DNA of 64,000 nt from Shewanella salipaludis (GTDB taxonomy: Bacteria; Pseudomonadota; Gammaproteobacteria; Enterobacterales; Shewanellaceae). Under the pieces are notes generated by a model, which saw nothing but the letters and a program-made list of their open reading frames with translations, did not search any database and was not told the origin of the DNA. The translations under genes were made by a program, and so were the position numbers. Positions within the stretch are counted from its first letter, which is position 1; each line of letters opens with the position of its first letter. Positions 20,152 to 29,202 of this stretch are shown in pieces. Location of the stretch: the NCBI RefSeq assembly GCF_012911865.1, contig NZ_JAAXYH010000007.1, positions 157,213 to 221,212 on the forward strand. The letters run 5' to 3'.

Positions 20152-22986
20152 TTGAAGAAATGGATATTGGCGACCTCGGTTGCCCTGGCCCTGTTGGGCT
20201 GTGCCAACGAGGCCTCTACCCCGGCCCTGCCCCAGGGCGTGAGCTTCATCGAAGCCGTGGCCGTCAAGGATGGACAGGTGGGGATCCCCTATAAGAAATA
20301 CCGTCTGGCCAATGGCTTGACCCTTATCCTGCATCGGGACGATTCGGATCCTTTGGTGCATGTGGATGTGACTTACCATGTGGGTTCGGCTCGGGAGGTG
20401 GCGGGCCGCAGCGGTTTCGCTCATCTGTTCGAACACATGATGTTCCAGGGCTCGGAACACGTTGCCGACGAGCAGCATTTCAAGTTGGTCACAGAGGCCG
20501 GCGGTAATTTGAACGGCACCACCAACAACGACAGAACCAATTATTTCGAGACAGTGCCGAGCAACCAGCTGGAGAAGATGCTCTGGCTCGAGTCAGATCG
20601 CATGGGCTTCCTCCTGCCGGCACTGACCGAGAAGAAATTTGAGGTGCAACGCGAGACGGTGAAGAATGAGCGCGCCCAGCGCATAGACAACCGCCCTTAC
20701 GGCCGCATGGATGAGAAGTTCAATCAGGCCCTCTACCCACTCGGGCATCCCTATTCCTGGCCTGTGATCGGCTGGCCCGCAGATTTGGACAGGGCCACTG
20801 TCGATGATGTGAAGCAGTTCTTCCAGCGCTGGTATGGCCCCAACAACGCCACCCTCACCATAGGCGGGGACTTCGATGAAGCCCAGGCGCTGGCCTGGGT
20901 CGACAAGTATTTTGCGGCCATTCCCAGCGGCCCGGCTGTGAGCGCCGTGGCCAAGTCTTTGATGACCTTGGACAAGACTCGCTATCTGTCGATGGAAGAC
21001 AAGGTTCACCTGCCGCTTATTCGCCTGGGTTTCCCCACGGTTTACGCCCGCCACGCCGATGAGCCTGCGCTGGATCTGCTGGCCAACATCATAGGCGGCG
21101 GCAAGACATCGCTCATATACAAAGATCTGGTGAAAGACGGCTATGCGGTGCAGGCAGGGGTGAGCCACCCCTGTCAGGAACTGGCCTGTCTATTCTCTGT
21201 CTATGCCCTGGCTAACCCGGCCAAGGGCGGGCAACTCGCCGAGATAGAAGCGCGCATTCGTGACGCCATCGCCGAATTTGAACTGCGGGGCGTGACGGAC
21301 GCGGATCTGGAAAAAGCCAAGGTGCAATTCGAGGCGGATACTATCTTCGGTCTGCAGAGCGTCTCAGGCAAGGTCTCGACCCTGGCACTCAACCAAACCT
21401 TGGCCGGCAATCCCAACATGATAGCCGCAGATCTGGCGCGTTACGCCAGCGTCACCAAAGAGGATGTGATGCGGGTGTTCGAGCAATACATCAAAGACAA
21501 GCCCAGTGTGGTGATGAGCGTGGTGCCCGAAGGCATGGGACAGCTGGTGGCGCACCAGGACAATTTCCAGGCGCAGTTGCTGCCCGCGGTTGCCGATACG
21601 GCGACGCCAATCCGGGTCGAGAGCGTCATTCCCGAGGATGTTGATCGCAACAAGGTGCCGCTCCCGGGTGCGGCGCCGCTGCTGAAGGTGCCGACCCTGT
21701 GGCAGGATAAACTGGCCAATGGCATAGCGGTACTGGGAACCCGGAGTCAGGAGACCCCGACCGTGGAATTGGTGATCTACCTGGATGGTGGCCATAGGTT
21801 GGTGCCTGTGGCCAAGGCCGGCCTGGCGGGCTTGACGGCCGCTATGCTGAATGAGTCGAGCCGGAGCCACAGCGCTGAAGAGCTGGCCCAGGCACTGGAA
21901 ATGCTCGGCAGTCATCTGAGCTTCGGTGCCTCGGATTACCAGAGCTATATCAAGGTCTCCAGCCTGAGTGAACACCTGGATCAGACCCTGGCGCTCTTGA
22001 ACGAACACCTGTTCACCCCGGCCTTCGATGCCGCCGACTTCGAACGTCTCAAGCAACAGCAATTGCAGAGCCTGGAGCACCTGAAATCGGATGCCAATTA
22101 TCTGGCCAATCAGGCGTTTTCCCGGTTGCTTTATGGTGAGCAGAGCCCGCTCGGGGTCAGCAGCTCAGGGACTCTGGCATCGGTTGCATCCCTGACATTG
22201 GAGGATGTCAAAGCCTTCTACGCCGAGCAATACACGGCGGGCAACAGCCAGATGGTGGTGGTGGCAGACTTACCCCAGGCCGAAGTCATGAGCAAGTTGG
22301 CGGGTTTTGCCGCCTGGCAGGGGAAGGCGAGTCCCTTGCCGCCCCTGGCTCCCTTGCCCGAGCCGCATGCCGGGACTGTTTATCTGGTGGATAAGCCGGG
22401 TGCCGCCCAATCCGTGATCAAGCTGGGCAAGCTGGCCTTACCCTATGATGCCACGGGGGAGTACTTCAGGGCATACCTGATGAACTACCCCCTGGGCGGG
22501 GCGTTTAACAGCCGTATTAATCTCAATCTGCGTGAGGACAAGGGCTACAGCTATGGCGCCCGCAGCGACTTCTCGGGGGGCAGCGAGCTGGGACAGTTCA
22601 GCGCCTCGTCGAGCGTGCGCAGCGATGTTACCGCGCCGGCATTGAGTGAGCTAATCAAGGAGCTCAAGCGTTACCATGATTCTGGGTTGACGGACAGTGA
22701 ATTGGCCTTCATGCGCAGCTCTATCTCCCAGGGACAGGCGCTCGATTACGAGACCCCATACCAGAAAGCGGGTTTCATGCGTATGATCCAGCGCTATCGT
22801 CTGCCAGCGGATTTTACCGCGCGACAGGCGAAGATAATCGCCGGCATCAGCAAGGATGAGTTGAACCGACTCGCCAATAACCTATTGGATATCAACCAAA
22901 TGGTGATTGTGGTTGTCGGTGACAGGGCGAGTATCGAGGCGGAATTATCGGCACTCGGCTACCAGGTGAAGTTATTGGCATTGTAA
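20152..22986 (+). CDS. M16-family zinc metallopeptidase lipoprotein
   Basis: Large periplasmic or outer-membrane-anchored protease of the pitrilysin/PqqL-like M16 type. The signal peptide ends in the lipobox LLGC (Cys17). The inverted zinc motif HxxEH is HLFEH at residues 91-95, with the distal glutamate region (FEVQRETVKNERAQR) about 75 residues on. A second, inactive M16 half follows, ending near residue 900 with conserved LREDKGYSYGARSDF. The 944 residues fit the fused two-domain form. The start is TTG 20152 with AAGGAGA upstream. Substrates are unknown; peptide scavenging is likely. Confidence 0.9.
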   Translation: MKKWILATSVALALLGCANEASTPALPQGVSFIEAVAVKDGQVGIPYKKYRLANGLTLILHRDDSDPLVHVDVTYHVGSAREVAGRSGFAHLFEHMMFQGSEHVADEQHFKLVTEAGGNLNGTTNNDRTNYFETVPSNQLEKMLWLESDRMGFLLPALTEKKFEVQRETVKNERAQRIDNRPYGRMDEKFNQALYPLGHPYSWPVIGWPADLDRATVDDVKQFFQRWYGPNNATLTIGGDFDEAQALAWVDKYFAAIPSGPAVSAVAKSLMTLDKTRYLSMEDKVHLPLIRLGFPTVYARHADEPALDLLANIIGGGKTSLIYKDLVKDGYAVQAGVSHPCQELACLFSVYALANPAKGGQLAEIEARIRDAIAEFELRGVTDADLEKAKVQFEADTIFGLQSVSGKVSTLALNQTLAGNPNMIAADLARYASVTKEDVMRVFEQYIKDKPSVVMSVVPEGMGQLVAHQDNFQAQLLPAVADTATPIRVESVIPEDVDRNKVPLPGAAPLLKVPTLWQDKLANGIAVLGTRSQETPTVELVIYLDGGHRLVPVAKAGLAGLTAAMLNESSRSHSAEELAQALEMLGSHLSFGASDYQSYIKVSSLSEHLDQTLALLNEHLFTPAFDAADFERLKQQQLQSLEHLKSDANYLANQAFSRLLYGEQSPLGVSSSGTLASVASLTLEDVKAFYAEQYTAGNSQMVVVADLPQAEVMSKLAGFAAWQGKASPLPPLAPLPEPHAGTVYLVDKPGAAQSVIKLGKLALPYDATGEYFRAYLMNYPLGGAFNSRINLNLREDKGYSYGARSDFSGGSELGQFSASSSVRSDVTAPALSELIKELKRYHDSGLTDSELAFMRSSISQGQALDYETPYQKAGFMRMIQRYRLPADFTARQAKIIAGISKDELNRLANNLLDINQMVIVVVGDRASIEAELSALGYQVKLLAL

Positions 22987-23015
22987 AAATGCTTTTTGCC
23001 CTCATATAGATAGTC

Positions 23016-23058
23016 GACAAATAACTGTGACGAAATGTGCAATCACAGTTATTTTGTC
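23016..23058. terminator. Long hairpin after the M16 protease gene
   Basis: GACAAATAACTGTGA / TCACAGTTATTTTGTC with a 12-base loop, 30 bp after the stop. There is no T-tract after it, so it could be a factor-dependent terminator or mRNA 3' stabiliser rather than an intrinsic terminator. Confidence 0.55.
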
Positions 23059-23197
23059 GGGCAATAGCCTAAATGGGCTTGCTCCCGCGAGGAGTTTGAG
23101 CTTATTTTGGAGCTGATAATTCGGATCCGGCTAATACCAAGGACAAGGGTCAGATGGCCTTGTCGCGTGAGCGAACCATAAACCAGAGAAACGTACA

Positions 23198-24766
23198 TTG
23201 AAGTCATTCAGCCAACTAGTAGAGCATCTCTCGGACGCCCAAGGGCGCACCGCCCTCCTGGGTATTTCACGTGGCATAGAGCGTGAGGCCTTAAGGATAG
23301 ATCCCCATGGCATGCTGGCCCAGGATCCGCATCCACGTGCCTTGGGTTCGGCATTGACCCATTCGCGGATTACCACAGATTACAGCGAGGCCTTGCTGGA
23401 GTTCATCACCCCGGTGCACGCAGATATAGATGAATTGCTCGAGGGCCTGACCGAAACCCACGCCTTCAGTGTCCGTAACCTGAATGGACAATGGTTGTGG
23501 CCCGTGAGCATGCCTTGTTACGTCGGCGATGAGAAAGACATCCCCATAGCCCAGTACGGCAGCTCGAACATCGGCAGAATGAAGACCTTATATCGCAAGG
23601 GCTTGACCCTCAGGTATGGCGCCCTGATGCAGATCATTTCCGGGGTGCATTTCAACTTCTCGGTTTCCCATGAGTTGTGGCAGCGGCTCTATGAGCTGAG
23701 CGACAAGAAGCGCCCGTTGGCGCAGTTCATCTCCGAGTCTTACTTCGGCCTGATCCGCAATTACCGACGTCTGGTGTGGGTCTTGCCTTACCTGTTTGGT
23801 GCCTCGCCGGCCCTATGCGGCTCCTTCATCAAGGAACAAAACAGCAGCTTTAATTTCAGCAGCATGGGCAAGGGCACCTTGTACTTGCCCTATGCCACCT
23901 CCCTGCGGATGAGCGACCTGGGCTACACCAACAAGGAACAGGAAAACCTGAACATAAGCTACAACTCCTTGGACGCATATCTGGCCGGGGTGAGTCAGGC
24001 AACCCATATGCCGTCTGTCAGCTTCGCCCAGATAGGGGTCAAGGTCGACGGCGAGTATCGGCAGCTCAATGCCAATGTGTTGCAGATAGAAAATGAATTT
24101 TATTCGCCTATCCGGGCCAAACGCGTCACCCGCGCCGGTGAGAAACCCTCCGAAGCCTTGGCGCGGGCCGGAGTCGAGTACATAGAAGTCAGGGCATTGG
24201 ACGTCAACCCCTTCAGCCCTGTCGGCATAGAGGCGTCACAGGTGCGTTTCCTGGATCTCTTCCTGCTCTATTGCCTGCTCAGTGATTCGCCGCCCTCGAA
24301 TGCCGAGGAGGAAAATGAGATGACGGCCAACCTCAAGGCGGTGGTGAGCGAAGGTCGCAAGCCTGGGCTGGAACTGCAAAGAGGCGGCCTGGCCATCGGC
24401 AGGGAGGCCTGGCTCAATGAATTGTTCGGCGAGCTCAAACCTTTGGCACTCTTGCTCGATGGCGACGACAATGATTACCAGGTCGCGCTGGAGACCTGGT
24501 TTGCGGCGATAGCAGATCCGGATCTCACTCTGTCCGGGCGTGTGCTGCAGGAGATAAAGGCGCGGAACTGTGATCATGGCAAGTGGGTGATGGACCTGGC
24601 CCATGAGTATCATCGGCTATTGAGCGATTACCCCCTGTCGGACGAGGTCATTGCCGGCTATCGCGCAGAAGCCCTGGCTTCCCTGGCGTCCCAGAGTGCG
24701 CTCGAGGCCGAGCACAGCGAAAGCTTCGATGATTTTCTGGCCGACTATTTCGGTAGCCATAGATGA
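23198..24766 (+). CDS. gshA: Glutamate--cysteine ligase
   Basis: First enzyme of glutathione synthesis, an ATP-dependent ligase in the cytoplasm. The 522-residue protein matches the proteobacterial type 1 enzyme: GISRGIEREALRID near residue 24, HSRITTDYSEALLEFITPVH, then ISGVHFNFSV and the active-site region YIEVRALDVNPFSPVGI. TTG 23198 gives MKSFSQLVEHLSDAQGRTAL, in line with relatives. The stop overlaps the next gene by ATGA, so a small lipoprotein is translated from the same message. Confidence 0.95.
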   Translation: MKSFSQLVEHLSDAQGRTALLGISRGIEREALRIDPHGMLAQDPHPRALGSALTHSRITTDYSEALLEFITPVHADIDELLEGLTETHAFSVRNLNGQWLWPVSMPCYVGDEKDIPIAQYGSSNIGRMKTLYRKGLTLRYGALMQIISGVHFNFSVSHELWQRLYELSDKKRPLAQFISESYFGLIRNYRRLVWVLPYLFGASPALCGSFIKEQNSSFNFSSMGKGTLYLPYATSLRMSDLGYTNKEQENLNISYNSLDAYLAGVSQATHMPSVSFAQIGVKVDGEYRQLNANVLQIENEFYSPIRAKRVTRAGEKPSEALARAGVEYIEVRALDVNPFSPVGIEASQVRFLDLFLLYCLLSDSPPSNAEEENEMTANLKAVVSEGRKPGLELQRGGLAIGREAWLNELFGELKPLALLLDGDDNDYQVALETWFAAIADPDLTLSGRVLQEIKARNCDHGKWVMDLAHEYHRLLSDYPLSDEVIAGYRAEALASLASQSALEAEHSESFDDFLADYFGSHR

Positions 24767-25194
24767 GCTGGCGTTGCGCCGGCGGTATCTTGTTGGCCGC
24801 CGGCCTGACGGGTTGTGCCTCGGCGCCGGACCCGGACCAGGCCTGTGGCACTGTTTCGGCCTACCTGCAACCCGACAGCCGGACCGACTGGTACCGGGTG
24901 GTGGTGACCCATCTCGATGGCAAGGCGGTGATCTCCAGACCCAATTACGCCCTGTCGCCGGGAGTACATGAGTTTACCCTGGCGGAGCTGATCGATGATC
25001 CCGCCTTGAAGGTCGCCCTGGCGGCGCGGGTGCCTAAAAACTTGTCTGTGACCGTGGCTGCCGATGAGCGCTATCATCTAGGCGCCAAATTCAACCAAGA
25101 CAGGCCTTACCAAGGCAATGACCCAGGTTATTGGCAACCCGGCATCTGGCAGCAAGAAGCCCACGAATGCCGCCTATCCGGGTCGCAGCGCTAG
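24763..25194 (+). CDS. Putative lipoprotein of unknown function behind gshA
   Basis: 143-residue protein with signal peptide and lipobox LTGC (Cys18), so likely membrane-anchored in the periplasm. The mature part contains YLQPDSRTDWYRVVVTHLDGKAV and YALSPGVHEFTLAELI, which suggests a small beta-rich domain; I do not recognise the family. The ATG overlaps the gshA stop (ATGA), which implies co-translation with the glutathione enzyme, though a functional link is only inference. The two-cysteine C-terminal part (CRLSGSQR) has no clear motif. Confidence 0.75.
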   Translation: MSWRCAGGILLAAGLTGCASAPDPDQACGTVSAYLQPDSRTDWYRVVVTHLDGKAVISRPNYALSPGVHEFTLAELIDDPALKVALAARVPKNLSVTVAADERYHLGAKFNQDRPYQGNDPGYWQPGIWQQEAHECRLSGSQR

Positions 25195-25341
25195 GTGCGG
25201 CTGATTGTCTATGCGGCTTTCAATGCGGATTTTCAGCCTATGCCGGCCTTAATTCAGACACCCGACTGAGATGCGGCAATTGCATCTGCGGCTATTCGAT
25301 GTGACACTGGCATGCCGATATAAATGGAGTTTTGCTGCACT

Positions 25342-25959
25342 ATGAAATGCCTCCCGGGCTTTGCGCTCTTGTTGTTAGCCTCTCAGTTGGCCGCTTGTGC
25401 CACTTCCCCGCCCAAAGAACCTGATAATTTATGCGCTATTTTTCAGGAGCATAGATCTTGGTATGACGCCGCCAAGGACAGTCGTGAGAAATGGGGCGTG
25501 CCTGTGCACGTGCCGCTCGCCATGATGTATCAGGAAAGCTCCTTCAAACACGATGCCGCTCCGCCCATGGAGTATTTTCTCGGTTTCATTCCCATAGGGC
25601 GTGCCAGCGATGCCTATGGTTATGCCCAGGCGAAGACCATGACCTGGGATGATTATGTGCGCGAGACGGGGAACTCCTGGTCGAGCCGCAGCGATTTCGA
25701 TGATGCCATGGATTTCATGGGCTGGTTTATCTATAAGACACACAAGCTCAACAAGGTTTCCAAGTGGGATGCCGGCAAGCAATACTTGAATTATCACGAG
25801 GGCTGGGGCGGTTATAAACGTGGCAGCTATAGATCCAAGGCGTGGTTGGTGAAGGTTGCCGCCAAGGTCGACGCCAGATCCAAGCGCTATGCGGCTCAGT
25901 ACAAGCGCTGCCAGGAAGATCTCGACTCGTCCTGGCTGTGGCGTCTATTCTTCGGTTAA
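25342..25959 (+). CDS. SLT-like (lysozyme-fold) lipoprotein
   Basis: 205-residue lipoprotein: signal peptide with lipobox LAAC (Cys19), then a domain resembling soluble lytic transglycosylases. The likely catalytic glutamate is Glu65 in MMYQESSFKHDA, followed by the typical YGYAQAK segment and a C-terminal NYHEGWGGYKRGSY that matches the AYNxG-type motif. It may cleave peptidoglycan from the outer-membrane side. ATG 25342 starts the signal peptide properly; 25324 is an alternative adding six residues. Convergent with the GGDEF gene, only 6 bp away. Confidence 0.78.
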   Translation: MKCLPGFALLLLASQLAACATSPPKEPDNLCAIFQEHRSWYDAAKDSREKWGVPVHVPLAMMYQESSFKHDAAPPMEYFLGFIPIGRASDAYGYAQAKTMTWDDYVRETGNSWSSRSDFDDAMDFMGWFIYKTHKLNKVSKWDAGKQYLNYHEGWGGYKRGSYRSKAWLVKVAAKVDARSKRYAAQYKRCQEDLDSSWLWRLFFG

Positions 25960-25965
25960 GCGTCG

Positions 25966-27201
25966 CTAGCCCAAGTGTTTGGCCTTGGGGGCCTTATGCT
26001 CGCGCTTCTGGCGGTACATGGCGGCGTCGGCATCCTTGAGTGCCTGTTGCCAGTCGGGACCGAGCCTGGCCATGCCGACACTGAATTCCAACGGATAATC
26101 GACATCCTGCTTGAGCCTGTCCCGCAGCGCGGCAATATCTTGCTCGAGTTGTTGCTCCGAGCCTTCGCAGAGCGCCACAAACTCATCGCCACCGAATCGG
26201 GCCAGCAATGCCTGCTCCGGCCATTGGCTCTTCATCGCCCGTGTCAGGCTCCTGATGGCCTCGTCGCCCTGCTGGTGTCCCCTGAAATCATTGATACCCT
26301 TGAGGTTATCCATGTCCAACAGCAACAACCAGCTATCCTGCCGGCTCTTGAGCGGCCATTGTTCGAGCAAGTCTTCGAACCTTTGCCTGTTGTACAGGCC
26401 GGTAAGGGGATCGAAACTGGCCAATTTGCGGATCTGTTGTGACTTCTGATACAGGGAAATGGCGTTGCTGGCCTCGTGGGTGAGGATCCCCACCAGATTG
26501 CGATCATAGTCGCTGAAGGCGCCGGCCAGGCCGCTGTCTAAATTGAGCATGGCGTAGAGTTTGCCATCTATGTGTATCGGACTGGAGAGGGTCGATCTTA
26601 TGGGAATTTGCGCCGCCGTCAGCAGGAGCCGCTGGTTCTCTGCCGACAGACTGCTGCCCGAGTTGACGTTTTCCATGTCGTTTATGACCACGACCCTGTC
26701 ACAGCGACCCTGGGTCAGGCGATATTCGAAGGTTTGTTCCAGGGTGAAGCTGACTTGTCTCAGCTTCTGCAGATCCATGCCGACACAGGATTCGAAATTC
26801 AGCTTCTGGGTCTCGGGATCCACACTTATGATGCTGCCCATCTCGGCGCCATCGACTATGCTGACCGCCTTGTTCAGCAGGGCATTGAGAAAGGCGTGCT
26901 CGTCCTGGTATTGGCTGGAGAGATGGACCAGCTCGAAGGTCGAGTCATTGATATGGACCACTTGTTCCAGATGTTGCCATAGACGACTCAGACGCCCCTG
27001 ATACAGGTAGTAGCTCAGGCTGTATCCGAACAGATAGATGGTACAAAGCAGTATGAGCGGCAGCACAGTGACGGCATCCAACCTGGGATAAAACATGAAT
27101 ACCAGCACGAATAACAGCATGGGCAGCGCCAGTAACAGCAGGTGGTATCTGTAACTCAGGTTATCTATTCTATGGGGTTTAAGCTTGTCTCTTCTTGACA
27201 C
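25966..27201 (-). CDS. GAF-GGDEF diguanylate cyclase
   Basis: Makes the second messenger cyclic di-GMP. The 411-residue protein has two N-terminal transmembrane helices (about residues 20-65), a GAF-like sensor domain (about 90-250) and a C-terminal GGDEF domain with intact RFGGDEFVAL. The inhibitory I-site RxxD expected just before GGDEF reads PEQA, so product inhibition is probably absent. The domain start FDPLTGLYNRQRF is typical. The signal sensed by GAF is unknown. It stands alone on the minus strand. Confidence 0.9.
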   Translation of the reverse strand: MSRRDKLKPHRIDNLSYRYHLLLLALPMLLFVLVFMFYPRLDAVTVLPLILLCTIYLFGYSLSYYLYQGRLSRLWQHLEQVVHINDSTFELVHLSSQYQDEHAFLNALLNKAVSIVDGAEMGSIISVDPETQKLNFESCVGMDLQKLRQVSFTLEQTFEYRLTQGRCDRVVVINDMENVNSGSSLSAENQRLLLTAAQIPIRSTLSSPIHIDGKLYAMLNLDSGLAGAFSDYDRNLVGILTHEASNAISLYQKSQQIRKLASFDPLTGLYNRQRFEDLLEQWPLKSRQDSWLLLLDMDNLKGINDFRGHQQGDEAIRSLTRAMKSQWPEQALLARFGGDEFVALCEGSEQQLEQDIAALRDRLKQDVDYPLEFSVGMARLGPDWQQALKDADAAMYRQKREHKAPKAKHLG

Positions 27202-27348
27202 CTGTGTATTCCTTGACTGAGGTAAAGCTACTCAAAGAGGCTAGGCGATGCAGCTACCCTGCTGACCGGGCTCGGACTGCGGTGCCATGGGGCTGGCACC
27301 GAAATATAAGCCTTTGTATATGATAGCCTATAATCCTTGGCTGCTATT

Positions 27349-27380
27349 CCTCATCCCCATCATGGATGACGGGGATGAGG
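27349..27380. terminator. Hairpin between purK and the GGDEF gene
   Basis: CCTCATCCCC / GGGGATGAGG, 10-bp stem with a 12-base loop, 28 bp beyond the purK stop. No T-tract, so the assignment as a terminator is uncertain. Confidence 0.45.
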
Positions 27381-27407
27381 GCTTGGTCTCACTTCGCCGC
27401 CGTGGGC

Positions 27408-28493
27408 TCAGGCAAACTCCGCCAGTATCCACGCCAGTGGCGCCTGATATTGCGCCGGCATCCATTGCTGCAAGGCCTGAATGCTGCCGCTCAGCTGCTC
27501 TGTGGCATGGATAGACAGGTTTAAATGCCCCAGCTTACGACCCGGGCGTACCTCCTTGTTATACCAGAACAGTTCGGCATTGGGCAGGCTCAGCCAGCGA
27601 TCGTCTTTCTCTATGCCGATGAGGTTGAGCATCACACACTGGAAGTTAACCTGAGGCTGGGGGATAGGCAATGAGCATAGGGCACGCAGGTGCAGTTGGA
27701 ACTGATCCATGTGGGTCGCAGCCTGGGTCCAGTGACCCGAGTTATGCACCCTGGGCGCCAGCTCATTGACTAACAAGCTGTCGGCGACCCGGAAACATTC
27801 CATCGCCATCACCCCGATATATTCCAGCTCGTTCATGATGGCGGTCAGCATGGTTTCGGCCTGGGCCTGCAGATGACTCAGGCGCGACAGCGGGGCGATA
27901 GACGCCATCAATATGCCGTCCTGGTGCAGGTTCAGTGCCAGCGGGTAGAAGACGCAGCGGCCCTCACGGGTACGAACGCCCACCAGAGACACTTCTTCTT
28001 CGAAGGCGATGGCCTGTTCGGCGATCGCCTGGTTGCGCCAATCTGCGGGGATCTCGCCGGCTTCGGCCTGCTTCAGCCAATGTTGGCCCTTGCCGTCGTA
28101 ACCGCCGGTGCGGCGCTTCATCAGCACTCGCTCGCCATAGGTTTGATACAAACGGCTCACCTGAGTGTTATCGTCGACCAGTTCCCAGGGGGCGGTGGGG
28201 ATCGCCAGCTCATCGAGCAGGCTCTTCTGGCTGTATCTGTCGGCCAAGCGGCTAAATACCGGCCCATTGACGAAATGTGGGTGGCTGCTGAGTTGCAGGC
28301 TGAGGGCAGATTCGGGCCATTGCTCGCGCTCGGCCGTGATGATGTCATTGGCCCCCAGCGGCAGTATGGCATCGCTCGGGGTCATGATATCCACGGGACG
28401 CACGTCGATCGCCAGAGGTTGGCCCGCATGGGTCAGCATGGCGCCGAGTTGGCCGTCACCCAATACCCAGACTCTTTGATTCTTATGCGGCAT
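27408..28493 (-). CDS. purK: N5-carboxyaminoimidazole ribonucleotide synthase
   Basis: ATP-grasp enzyme of purine synthesis that carboxylates AIR with bicarbonate. The 361-residue protein begins with the fold signature RVWVLGDGQLGAML. It contains ATP-grasp elements (LMKRRTGGYDGKGQHWL, AIAEQAIAFEEEVSLVGVR) and the C-terminal NELAPRVHNSGHWTQAA. The start ATG overlaps the purE stop by one base (TGATG), so purE-purK is a coupled operon, the normal arrangement. Confidence 0.95.
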   Translation of the reverse strand: MPHKNQRVWVLGDGQLGAMLTHAGQPLAIDVRPVDIMTPSDAILPLGANDIITAEREQWPESALSLQLSSHPHFVNGPVFSRLADRYSQKSLLDELAIPTAPWELVDDNTQVSRLYQTYGERVLMKRRTGGYDGKGQHWLKQAEAGEIPADWRNQAIAEQAIAFEEEVSLVGVRTREGRCVFYPLALNLHQDGILMASIAPLSRLSHLQAQAETMLTAIMNELEYIGVMAMECFRVADSLLVNELAPRVHNSGHWTQAATHMDQFQLHLRALCSLPIPQPQVNFQCVMLNLIGIEKDDRWLSLPNAELFWYNKEVRPGRKLGHLNLSIHATEQLSGSIQALQQWMPAQYQAPLAWILAEFA

Positions 28494-28984
28494 CAGACTT
28501 CCCTCGGATCCGGGTTGTCGAGCACGGCGCGGGTCTGTTCTTCGCGGAAGGCCTCCAGGCGACTCGCCAGGGCGGCGTCGTTGTTGGCGAGGATCTGACA
28601 GGCCAGCAGGCCGGCATTGAAGGCGCCGGCAGTGCCTATGGCCAAGGTGCCGACCGCAATGCCCTTGGGCATCTGCACTATGGATAACAGGCTATCCATG
28701 CCCGACAGGGCCTTGCTCTGCACTGGGACCCCCAGTACCGGCAGGCGGGTCTTGGAGGCTATCATGCCCGGCAGATGCGCCGCACCACCTGCACCGCCTA
28801 TGATGACTTTAAAGCCCTTATCTGCAGCCGAGTCTGCAAATGCCATCAGCTTGTCCGGGGTTCTATGGGCCGAGACCACTTCCACATGATAAGGCACTTG
28901 CAGCTTATCCATGATCTCTGCAGCGGCTTCCATGGTGGGCCAATCACTCTTGGAACCCATAACAACGGCAACTAGGGCTTGCAT
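28493..28984 (-). CDS. purE: N5-carboxyaminoimidazole ribonucleotide mutase
   Basis: Converts N5-CAIR to CAIR directly after PurK. The 163-residue protein has the class I PurE signature [21 protein letters not shown] and [15 protein letters not shown], which form the octamer active site. First gene of the purEK operon; its upstream region (28985-29010) shows no clear PurR operator by eye. Confidence 0.96.
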   Translation of the reverse strand: MQALVAVVMGSKSDWPTMEAAAEIMDKLQVPYHVEVVSAHRTPDKLMAFADSAADKGFKVIIGGAGGAAHLPGMIASKTRLPVLGVPVQSKALSGMDSLLSIVQMPKGIAVGTLAIGTAGAFNAGLLACQILANNDAALASRLEAFREEQTRAVLDNPDPREV

Positions 28985-29202
28985 GATAACTCCTTAACTT
29001 ACTGATTTTATTTATGTAGGTAGCCTTGTGTCAGGCTTGGGTACAGGCACGGCTTCCGCGACCCTCGAGGGTGGGAAGCCTGTGGCGCAGAATAATAACA
29101 TGAGCCGGGTATTTTTTGCCTCTTTTATAGCGGATAAAAGCGCCGGAATGCCTAGGTTTGGGCAGGCTGCTGAGCCAAGGAATGGCGCCTTTGGCGTTGG
29201 CT

